Below are positions 19,853 through 27,246 of a stretch of DNA of 64,000 bases, piece by piece. The stretch is from Porphyridium purpureum (Eukaryota > Rhodophyta > Bangiophyceae > Porphyridiales > Porphyridiaceae): positions 1,426,001 to 1,490,000 of the forward strand of contig VRMN01000004.1 in the NCBI GenBank assembly GCA_008690995.1, read 5' to 3'. Positions within the stretch are counted from its first letter, which is position 1. Each line of letters starts with the position of its first letter. The notes under the pieces are model-generated. The model was not told where the DNA came from and searched no databases. It saw only the letters and a program-made list of their open reading frames with translations. The position numbers and the translations under genes are program-made.

Positions 19853-20892
19853 GATGGCAATTTCCGTTCTCCGGGGGGTACTGCACTCTCTCGTCGCCTC
19901 CCGCTGGTCACGTACGCGTCGCTCCTTTCGAATTCTTCTCTTTGCTTGCCTGTCTCTTAGAAAGACAACCACGACCCGTGCCTGCGTTCAGCAGTGCGTA
20001 CCTCCGTGAACTTCGCTTTGTCTGAAACTAATCATTCTCGGCTCCTTGCCTCACACTTGATCCCTGCCCTCTTCTTATCGAGCACGCCTTGCCCGACCTC
20101 TATCTTTCCTGGCACACCACTACGTCGCTCGCACTTGCTTTATACCCGTCTGTTCACTTCTTCCACTCTCGTCTCAACCGTCACAGCGCGCACACAGTTA
20201 TACTGCTCCACCACCTTGTGTGTCCTCAACTTGGTAACACCATTGTCGGAACAAACCATTCATCATCCACCAAGCGTCAAGCGCCCCTCCCAAAGCATGT
20301 GCTGGCGATACACACGCGCGCAACTCGCATGCCGCAAAGCGCATCGCCATTTCTCCTTCTGCGCTGCTCACTTTCCATGTGGGAGAGAGAAAAAGAAAAA
20401 CCGAAGCAACGAGAAGAACGAAAAAGGCGGAGCGAGCGAACGAGCGCACGAGCAAACCACGCGCGCCATCATAAAACCGGGGCGTTTGTGTAGACAGCGC
20501 GACGCGCCCAATCAAAAAATCGCACCAAGCGCACCACAAGCGGTGCACTCCAAAAAGCCGGCCGCGCAATATCAGAAAAACCGGGTGTTTGTGTGGGGAG
20601 CCGGCGGCTGCGGATGCGCATCGAATCCGTCCGAATATGCGATGACCACCACACAATCGAGCGAGCCGAGCCAGCCAGCACCACAAGTTGCGCACGGTCC
20701 ATCGGTTGCGAGTCGAAGCGGCGTAGTAAAATGATAGGCGCGTGCGTTGCCGCGTGCATGCACAGCAAGTGGAGAATGCACGCGAGCGGGCGGAGTGGAA
20801 CGTGGGACGGCACGCGCGCAAGCGAGCGAGCGGGTTGCGTGTGTCGTGCTGGAACGGCGCGGGCGCTCGGGTTTGGTGTCGCACCCACGCGC

Positions 20893-20903
20893 GGGTGTAC
20901 AGT
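20893..20903 (+). promoter_or_regulatory. GGGTGTACAGT motif upstream of TUTase
   Basis: An exact copy of the 11-base motif, 194 bp upstream of the ATG at 21098 and oriented with the gene. Confidence 0.45.
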
Positions 20904-20960
20904 GAAAGATTGCGGCGCAGGGGAAGTACAGCGTTGACCAGGTAGTGGACTGTACGTTTG

Positions 20961-20968
20961 GGTACAGT
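20961..20968 (+). promoter_or_regulatory. GGTACAGT motif upstream of TUTase
   Basis: A second, shorter copy of the recurrent motif 58 bp after the first, 129 bp upstream of the ATG and in the same orientation. Confidence 0.4.
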
Positions 20969-21097
20969 GGGTGAGGGGGGTGTGAGGGGTTTGGTGTGCG
21001 CGGATGGTGGTGGCGGTGGTGGTGGTGGCTGCGCGCGGAGGCAGGGAGTCAGCCCGAGCGAGCGGGAGGGCGCGGGGCGAGAGAGAAGGGGGCATAC

Positions 21098-23449
21098 ATG
21101 GCAGGCGACGAGTGGTCTGCGGCGGGTGCTGCAGGCGGCGCGCCGTCTGCGTCACCGGCCGCCGCGGCTCGTGCCCCAAATGGGCAAAATGGGCAAAATG
21201 CGCAGAATATCATTTCGCCGCTGCAACAAATGTTTGACGCACGGATGATGCCGCCGCCGCCGCAGCAGCACCATCACCCACACCACCATTATCTTCAGCA
21301 GCATCAGTTCCCACAGCAGCAAGAACCGCCGCGCGCACGAAGCGGCTGGGACGTGCCGCAGAGCGGCGAGAGCGCGCGGGATCAGCACTCTGTGTCTGCG
21401 ACGGCGCATTCACCGTGGGGGCCCCCTGTGCCTATGGATCCGGCAGGTGCGTATTGGGGCGCGGCCCGCTCTTCACCATGGCAAGACGGCGCTGGCAACG
21501 CAGCGCCGCGTGTGCCAGACCATCAAGCACAGGCGTGGGCTCCCAAATCGGACGCGGTCCATAATGGCGTGAGCGAGACGTGGGCGCCACAGCGCCCACC
21601 GCTGTCGCAGGCCGGACAAGTGGCGCCTGGTTTCGATGGTATCGAGCTCATGCGACTGGCTGCTGAGTACGAGCAACAGCAGCAGCTCGGGCAGCAGCGG
21701 TTGCGGCCCTATCACGGTCCTCATCAAGCTCCATCCCACTCCCCCGCGGCCGGCCCGTCATACCATCGGCCGCCCGTGACTTCCGCTTTGTCCGTGGCAG
21801 AAGTTGAGAACATGATCGCGCAGGCACGGCAGTTGCAGCTAGATTCACAACCAGAACGCGGCGATGGCGGTGCGGCACGTAAGATGATACCGAACCCGAA
21901 TGAAATTGCCCGGAACACCGAGCAAGCAGGTGCTGCGTCGGCCAATTCGGTAAACGATCGAACCGCAGACGTAGAGGATTCTATTGAGTATGTACTGCCC
22001 GCGAGGGCTCAGCCTCGCCGAGCATACCCGGGTGGCGCAGTGTATGTGCAGCGCGACCGACCGGAATCCACACTGGTACACGATTTCGTCCGTGCCCTTC
22101 AGATCTCGCTCAGGAATGTCATTCACGACATCATGCCGCCAGAGGCGGACGAGAAGCGCAAGGCACGCCTAGTGCGGCACCTGAACAAAATCTGTCGTTC
22201 CGAGTGGTCGCATTCTGAAATTGTCATGTTTGGATCGTCAGGGAACATGCTTTGCCTCCGCGGAGGCGATGTGGACACCGTGCTTATTGTGCCAGCTCAG
22301 GACACGATTTATACACCAAAGCCGCACGGTGATGAAGAGCAACCCACGCCGCGGCCCATGACAAACAAGCAAATCATCCGGCGCATGGGCCGTTGTCTGC
22401 GCCGAGCGAGAATGCAAGATGTGCAGGAGCTGCTCCGCGCGCGCGTTCCAATCATCAAAATGTTTGATCCAGTGAGCGAGTTTCGCGTCGACTTGTGTGT
22501 GAACAATATTCTCGGCTGCCACAATACAAATTTGCTGCGCACATACATGCAAATGGATGAGCGCGTGCGACAATTGGCGTTGCTGATCAAGTACTGGGCG
22601 AAGCGGCGCGCCCTCAACGAGCCGTACCGAGGCACGCTCAGCTCTTATGCCTACGTGCTGCTGGTCATTTTTTACTTCCAGCACGTATTGCGTCTGCTTC
22701 CGTCTCTGCAGATGCTCGACCGCAACGGCAAACCGTGTCGATCGGAGAGTGATGTACCGCGTAGGATTCGGGACGGTTGGAACGTCTACTTTTACGGAGA
22801 TGGCATGGAGATCCCGCCGCGAATTCTTGCTGGCCGGAGCGCTGTGAACGCCTCGCTCACAATGGCCCAAATTGTGATGGGGTTTTTCGAATTTTATGCG
22901 TACGTGTTTGATTTTTCAAATCAGGTGGTTTCTATCCGCCTGGGTCGACCCATTCCGAGTCATGAGCACACATGGAACAAGCAACCATGTGGGCCTGGAG
23001 ATGAATTCGAGCAAGCAGCCGAACCCAGTGACCACGCGTTGCGGGACCACAACTTGAAATCAGCCGAGACGAGTGAGGACGCTCCGAAACGTACGGACAG
23101 ATTAAGTAAGCACTACTTCCAAATAGAAGATCCCTTTGATCTAAGCCATGATCTTGGGCGAGTCATTGATGATGTACAGCTGGGAGTCATCAGGGAAGAA
23201 TTCACGCGTGCATTTGAAACATTGGTAGCGACCGCAGACTTTGCACACGTGTGTGAAGCCTTTGAGGAGCCGCTCATGCCTGTTCAGCGTGCGCATGTGG
23301 TCCAAGGCATTCGAGAGGAGCCAGCTCCGGATTGGCCAGAACTGGAGAAAAGCACGGATCATGATGAAAGGTCGGCGACAGCGTCAATGGGTGGGGCACG
23401 TGAAGTTACGAGTCTGGAGGATGACGGCTCTCGGCAAGGCGGTCCTTAA
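21098..23449 (+). CDS. Non-canonical nucleotidyltransferase (TUTase / poly(A) polymerase type)
   Basis: This 783-residue protein belongs to the Pol-beta-like family that adds uridines or adenosines to RNA 3' ends. The first 270 residues are disordered and rich in Pro, Gln and His. The catalytic part has the GS motif (VMFGSSGNMLCLRGGDVD, about residue 380) with the first two metal-binding aspartates in GDVD and the third in FRVDLCVNN. The central domain follows with the family's RQLALLIKYWAKRRALN and GTLSSYAYVLLVIFYFQ, and a PAP-associated segment near residue 600 (MGFFEFYAYVFDF). Start is an ATG at 21098; the frame upstream is low-complexity tryptophan-rich sequence without ATG. Whether it prefers U or A cannot be told. 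Its last 44 bases overlap the end of the opposite gene. Confidence 0.93.
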   Translation: MAGDEWSAAGAAGGAPSASPAAAARAPNGQNGQNAQNIISPLQQMFDARMMPPPPQQHHHPHHHYLQQHQFPQQQEPPRARSGWDVPQSGESARDQHSVSATAHSPWGPPVPMDPAGAYWGAARSSPWQDGAGNAAPRVPDHQAQAWAPKSDAVHNGVSETWAPQRPPLSQAGQVAPGFDGIELMRLAAEYEQQQQLGQQRLRPYHGPHQAPSHSPAAGPSYHRPPVTSALSVAEVENMIAQARQLQLDSQPERGDGGAARKMIPNPNEIARNTEQAGAASANSVNDRTADVEDSIEYVLPARAQPRRAYPGGAVYVQRDRPESTLVHDFVRALQISLRNVIHDIMPPEADEKRKARLVRHLNKICRSEWSHSEIVMFGSSGNMLCLRGGDVDTVLIVPAQDTIYTPKPHGDEEQPTPRPMTNKQIIRRMGRCLRRARMQDVQELLRARVPIIKMFDPVSEFRVDLCVNNILGCHNTNLLRTYMQMDERVRQLALLIKYWAKRRALNEPYRGTLSSYAYVLLVIFYFQHVLRLLPSLQMLDRNGKPCRSESDVPRRIRDGWNVYFYGDGMEIPPRILAGRSAVNASLTMAQIVMGFFEFYAYVFDFSNQVVSIRLGRPIPSHEHTWNKQPCGPGDEFEQAAEPSDHALRDHNLKSAETSEDAPKRTDRLSKHYFQIEDPFDLSHDLGRVIDDVQLGVIREEFTRAFETLVATADFAHVCEAFEEPLMPVQRAHVVQGIREEPAPDWPELEKSTDHDERSATASMGGAREVTSLEDDGSRQGGP

Positions 23450-24203
23450 AAGACTTTCGACGCCGCCGTACGTACGCGTCCTCCTCTTCTTCTGAAACCG
23501 TCCGTGGCCGGTCTTCTTGTGAATCTTGGGTTGCAGTCACAGAGTGCTGTTGCAAAACCGTTCTGTCCGAAAAGGGAGCGGACCCGTCGCCACCAGCTCT
23601 GGTTCCAGATACAGGTAAAAGAGCGCTAGAGAAGCTGGTGTCTGGAACACTGCTGCTTTTCCGCGGTACGCTTGTCAACTTGACGCCCTTCCAGAAATAA
23701 ATAAAGTTGGTAAGGGAGGCCCAGACGCCCTTTGGTTTGAGGTACTGCCGGGCAGCGTACTTGTTGACTCGCGTCTGTTTCGTCATTGAATCCAGGACCA
23801 CAAGGTCGTACACGTTCGCCAAGCCCAAAGGATTCACAAAGATAGTGGCTCGCGCACCCTCCGAGCTCCGGAGATAACGTACGTCGACGTCCTCACGTGG
23901 GAAAAACACCTTCCCGTCATAAATTTCGTACCTCGCGGATTTCGCAAGTTGAATGCCTCCCCAAGAGGCCACAGCACATCGGCGGCGCCCCGAGCCATCG
24001 GCGCCGCCTGCGCGCTTTTCTCGCTGCATGACGAAATTGCGTTCCTTGCGACTGCCACCGTCCTTTTTCTCCTTGAGCAGTTCGCGCTCCCAATTCACGC
24101 GCCGCCGCCGCTCGGCTTCCTGCTGCGCTTGCGATGGCTGTTGCTCCAGCATCTTTCTCCTTTTCGTCGCCGAAGGCGGCCGCTGCAACTCTGACATATC
24201 CAT
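23406..24203 (-). CDS. DUF427-like protein with basic N-terminus
   Basis: The protein has 265 residues from the ATG at 24203. Its centre (GGIQLAKSARYEIYDGKVFF then PREDVDVRYLRSSEG, a middle strand block, and NKYAARQYLKPKGVW leading to NFIYFWKGVKL) resembles the small DUF427 fold, in which a 'YFPREDV' motif and a C-terminal 'aYYP...gyvaFyp..V' motif are conserved. The match is by eye. The N-terminal 85 residues are helical and very basic (SATKRRKMLEQQ, AERRRRVNWERELLKEKK), suggesting a nuclear or RNA-binding role not typical of DUF427 proteins. An ATG at 24335 would lengthen the N-terminus but would lie 11 bp from the neighbouring gene's first ATG. The C-terminus overlaps the TUTase coding end by 44 bp. 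Confidence 0.6.
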   Translation of the reverse strand: MDMSELQRPPSATKRRKMLEQQPSQAQQEAERRRRVNWERELLKEKKDGGSRKERNFVMQREKRAGGADGSGRRRCAVASWGGIQLAKSARYEIYDGKVFFPREDVDVRYLRSSEGARATIFVNPLGLANVYDLVVLDSMTKQTRVNKYAARQYLKPKGVWASLTNFIYFWKGVKLTSVPRKSSSVPDTSFSSALLPVSGTRAGGDGSAPFSDRTVLQQHSVTATQDSQEDRPRTVSEEEEDAYVRRRRKSFKDRLAESRHPPDS

Positions 24204-24346
24204 CACAAGGTTGTTTGAACGGTAGCAGCGCCTCTGTTTCGTCCCGTGCCATCCTAGTGGCCACGACGCCGCATCAGGCCGCGTCGAGCTGGCCGCGGAG
24301 ACAAATGCAAACTGCACGTGCCCGGCACCCAACATGACACTCAAAA

Positions 24347-25327
24347 ATGATCATCGACGCCCACGTGGCCGCGGTTCTTGTCTCTCACATTTGTTGTGCA
24401 CGCAGCCTGGCATCTGGGGATGGACGGATTAAGACCAAGTTGGGGGCTTCGGAGTATTCCATGGGAAAATATGGCGCGCTGATCGTCGATGCCGCCGACG
24501 CAACCGTCGAGCAAGATTCGGAAGCGGCCGAAGCGATTGTGCCTGTTGCATCCCCATCTCTTTTCGTGCGGGCGGGCGTGTTGTCAGAAGCATCCGGAAG
24601 TGCGTATGTGGAGCTTGGAAACACCCAAGTGTTTTGCGCGGTTCATGGTCCGCGTGCGGCCGGGTCTGGCGGGTCAGGACAAGGCTTCGGATCGGGTTCG
24701 ATGTCTGGACAGCCTTCCTCGCAGCGCGGGATCGTGACCTGTGATGTGCGCTCGCTCGGTGAGGGTATGGTCGACAATGCAGGGGCGCTTGCGGTAGTGG
24801 TTAGCTCCATTCTGAGCGCAGTGGTGCGTCTGGAGCAGTATCCGAAGAGCAGGATCGACGTGTATGTTTTGATGGTCAATGATAGCGGTTCGGCGTTCGC
24901 CGCAACCGTCAATGCGGCTTGTTTGGCGCTGTGCGATGCGGGCGTGGCCATGAGGGACCTGGTGTCGGCTTGCTCGATGGGAGTGACGCGTGTACGACCA
25001 GATCCGGCGAGCGAGAGCGCAATGGAAGTCGACAAATGCGATGATCAAGATGATCATGACGGCGTCCTTGCTGTGGTGGCAAATCCGCAGAATTCCAGGC
25101 CCGGATCACGAAAAACGCAAAGGATGACGCTGATGGACTTTGCAATCATGCCAAACCTAGGCAGAGTTGTGTATGCGCATTTGCGTGGGCAGGTGGAATT
25201 CAACCATGTTGAAAAAGCCTCTGAAAAGGCCATGGCTCAGGCACGATTGGTTGCTGCGATCCTATCGTCCTACATGCGTGAGCGCGAGAAATCTGCTCTC
25301 GACGCGATGTCTGCCGGCACGGCATGA
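24347..25327 (+). CDS. MTR3: RNA exosome core subunit MTR3 (EXOSC6)
   Basis: This 326-residue RNase PH-like protein is one of the six ring subunits of the RNA exosome, which degrades and trims RNA in nucleus and cytosol. It matches EXOSC6 along its length: FVRAGVLSEASGSAYVELGN then TQVFCAVHGPR, the helix AVRLEQYPKSRIDVYVLMV, and the block SAFAATVNAACLALCDAGVA followed by MRDLVSACSMG. The phosphate-binding and catalytic residues of active RNase PH enzymes are not evident, as expected for a eukaryotic ring subunit. An acidic insert (EVDKCDDQDDHDG) is present. A shorter start at 24461 (MGKYGALIV) is equally plausible and would leave more promoter room to the divergent gene. Confidence 0.92.
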   Translation: MIIDAHVAAVLVSHICCARSLASGDGRIKTKLGASEYSMGKYGALIVDAADATVEQDSEAAEAIVPVASPSLFVRAGVLSEASGSAYVELGNTQVFCAVHGPRAAGSGGSGQGFGSGSMSGQPSSQRGIVTCDVRSLGEGMVDNAGALAVVVSSILSAVVRLEQYPKSRIDVYVLMVNDSGSAFAATVNAACLALCDAGVAMRDLVSACSMGVTRVRPDPASESAMEVDKCDDQDDHDGVLAVVANPQNSRPGSRKTQRMTLMDFAIMPNLGRVVYAHLRGQVEFNHVEKASEKAMAQARLVAAILSSYMREREKSALDAMSAGTA

Positions 25328-25360
25328 CCAACTGGGCGACGCCCTTTTTCCCAACTTGAT

Positions 25361-25368
25361 TGTAGATA
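25361..25368 (+). promoter_or_regulatory. UGUAGAUA, candidate Pumilio response element in MTR3 3' UTR
   Basis: TGTAGATA matches the UGUANAUA target predicted for the Pumilio protein in this window and lies 34 nt after the MTR3 stop codon. A single 8-mer is weak evidence. Confidence 0.25.
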
Positions 25369-25387
25369 GAGACGGATGTGCAAACAT

Positions 25388-26146
25388 CTACTTAATGTAG
25401 CTTTCCAAAGCAATGATGAGACGACCGAACGCTGGCTTCACCCATAGATCCCACTCTGTTTCATCGAAGCCACGCTCCTTGGCCATTTCGGCACTGACGT
25501 CGCGAAGGGAGCAAACGCCAAAGACCATGGCATCCAGAGGAACTTCGAATTCCTCGTAAAGCTTTTCCATAATGGAAAGACCCACTGGATCTAGAAAGTC
25601 ATCTTCGAGGCCCAGCGCCACGCTGTACGTCACAACACGCACAAACTCGACAAAGTCGCGCCAGCATGCCTTTGCACGAAACGCCGGGAAGAGGCCGCCT
25701 CCGGGCTGGTCGATGCCAGGGAAGGTTTCGAGCATGCGCTCGCGCGCAGCTTGGACAATCGCATCCACGCGTTCTTCCAAGAATGCAGCCATTTCCGCAT
25801 TGCCAGGCGGGTTCTTATTCCGTACCTGTGCCAGCTCGGACAGTGAAAGGAAGCGCTTTTCCTTCTCCGCCTGCTCGGCAAACGCCCCGCACGCTTCCGT
25901 GTTGTAGATTGGCTGCGCAATCTGCTGTTTGATCAATTCCATGATCCGCGGACTCAAGGCAGACGCCGTCCCTGCTGTCACTGCGTCGGCTCGCGCAGCC
26001 GATCCGTCTGGCGACGTCGCGCCTCCTGTGGCCGAGGAAGACGCGCCCTGCGCCTGCGCACACATGCACAGGCTACGGGATGACTGTGTGCGAAGTGCAG
26101 GCCGTGCTGCATGCCCCGAAGGTGCCGTGAACACGAAATGAAGCAT
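25388..26146 (-). CDS. Nuclear-encoded phycobiliprotein-superfamily protein, plastid-targeted
   Basis: The protein has 252 residues. The first 65 are Ala/Ser/Arg-rich, a likely plastid transit peptide. The remaining core aligns by eye with phycobilisome alpha/beta subunits: an N-terminal helix pair, then the phycobiliprotein signature 'QPGG..y...R..AC.RD' (here IDQPGGGLFPAFRAKACWRD), the following helix with 'RVVTYSVALG', and 'GLSIMEKLYEEFEVPLDAM' corresponding to the 'gLketY.aLgVP' region. The cysteine that bears the bilin (Cys-84 equivalent) and the Arg-Asp after it are kept. In red algae the classical subunits are plastid-encoded, so this is a divergent, nuclear-coded relative. It could bind a bilin, act in phycobilisome assembly or be a sensor; the sequence does not decide. 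Confidence 0.8.
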   Translation of the reverse strand: MLHFVFTAPSGHAARPALRTQSSRSLCMCAQAQGASSSATGGATSPDGSAARADAVTAGTASALSPRIMELIKQQIAQPIYNTEACGAFAEQAEKEKRFLSLSELAQVRNKNPPGNAEMAAFLEERVDAIVQAARERMLETFPGIDQPGGGLFPAFRAKACWRDFVEFVRVVTYSVALGLEDDFLDPVGLSIMEKLYEEFEVPLDAMVFGVCSLRDVSAEMAKERGFDETEWDLWVKPAFGRLIIALESYIK

Positions 26147-26275
26147 TTTCCGTGATTGCGTCTGATCTAGCTCCCCCTTCTCTTCGCAGCTTCATGTCTG
26201 GACTGTAGTTCGCTTGACATCGGACGCAAACGTGTGTTGGGCCAGTTATGTTTGCTCGGCATCACCGTAATCGTG

Positions 26276-27166
26276 ATGCCTGTTGAACACGAGAGCGCTA
26301 CACAGGCGCACACGCCGCGTCGTTTCGTGGACAAGGTGGTTCTTGTGACTGGCTCAACAGCGGGCATCGGCTTTGCTGCAGCCGAGCAGTTTGTGCGCGA
26401 GGGCGCGCAAGCTGTGTTTGTGGTGAGTCGGAAGCAAGCAAATGTTGACGCCGCGGTCGCAGCACTTGAACGTGTGGCCGCTGCTGCTTCAGAGTCGTAC
26501 GCGCGGTCCAGAATCGTCGGAAAGGCATGCAATGTCGGAGACCGTCATGCCATGCAGCAGCTCTTGGAGCAAGTGGAGCGCGAATACGCGCGACTTGACG
26601 TTCTGATTCTGAACGTAGCTGCCAATCCGTTATTCGGACCGCTGCTCGATGCTGCGAATGAAAGTGGGCCATCGGAAAAAGCATGGGATAAACTGTTTGA
26701 AGTGAACGTCAAGAGCACGTTTTATCTAGCGCACGATGCCGCGAAATTGTTGAGAAACGCTCGTGCCGGCAGTGTCGTCGTAGTGGGGTCCATTGCCGGT
26801 TATGACGCGCTACCTGCACTGGGTGCGTACTCGATCACAAAGACAGCCCTGCTGTCGCTCACGAGAACGCTCGCCGTCGAGCTGGCACCTCGCGTGCGTG
26901 TCAACTGTTGTGCACCCGGGATTGTGATGACGAGATTTTCCGAGGCTCTCTGGAGAACCAATGAGAACCACGCGTCTGGAGCGGTTGCCCACTCTGGATC
27001 TGATGAACGTCATGAATCTTCACCCGCTGCGAATTCGATCCCACTTAACCGGTATGCAGAGCCGAGCGAAATTGCAAAAGCAATCGCATTTCTCGCGTCC
27101 TCAGACGCGAGCTACATCACGGGCGAAACATTGGTGGTGGCGGGCGGAATGCGCTCCCGACTTTAA
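26276..27166 (+). CDS. DHRS4-like short-chain dehydrogenase/reductase with peroxisomal signal
   Basis: This 296-residue protein is a classical SDR that reduces carbonyls or retinal-like substrates with NADPH. The cofactor motif is VLVTGSTAGIGFAAA with a following SRK that favours NADP(H). Catalytic Ser, Tyr and Lys are in GSIAGYDALPALGAYSITKT, and the family's LDVLILNVAANP and RVNCCAPGIVMTRFS segments are present. The C-terminus DASYITGETLVVAGGMRSRL matches DHRS4 closely and ends in Ser-Arg-Leu, a type 1 peroxisomal targeting signal. The ATG at 26276 gives the expected short N-terminus. A glycine-poor insert (about residues 225-245) is specific to this copy. Confidence 0.92.
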   Translation: MPVEHESATQAHTPRRFVDKVVLVTGSTAGIGFAAAEQFVREGAQAVFVVSRKQANVDAAVAALERVAAAASESYARSRIVGKACNVGDRHAMQQLLEQVEREYARLDVLILNVAANPLFGPLLDAANESGPSEKAWDKLFEVNVKSTFYLAHDAAKLLRNARAGSVVVVGSIAGYDALPALGAYSITKTALLSLTRTLAVELAPRVRVNCCAPGIVMTRFSEALWRTNENHASGAVAHSGSDERHESSPAANSIPLNRYAEPSEIAKAIAFLASSDASYITGETLVVAGGMRSRL

Positions 27167-27246
27167 GTTTCTCGCCTTGTCCGTTGAGGCGCTCTGTTCC
27201 ACTTCTTCTGGTTGTGCGACACTTCTACCATTCCTTTATCTGATAG

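Larger units (their letters stand above)
19853..21097. other. Long divergent spacer between GT11-like gene and TUTase
   Basis: These 1,245 bp contain overlapping open frames on both strands with biased composition, none beginning with a supported ATG and similar to a known protein. It holds two GTACAGT motifs (20893-20903, 20961-20968) and a degenerate repeated word, AAAACCGGGGCGTTTGTGT near 20473 and a related copy near 20576. It is likely promoter and long UTR sequence. Confidence 0.55.

Noticed and set aside
19994-20734. 246-codon open frame, plus strand
   Set aside because: Starts at a non-supported codon, has low-complexity Ser/Thr/Arg composition, overlaps other frames on both strands and lacks similarity to any family.
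20469-21179. 236-codon open frame, minus strand
   Set aside because: Proline/arginine-rich shadow of GC-rich spacer and of the start of the TUTase gene.
25388-26146. Heme globin or haem oxygenase-like protein
   Set aside because: The QPGG and AC-x-RD signatures and spacing fit phycobiliproteins better than any globin.
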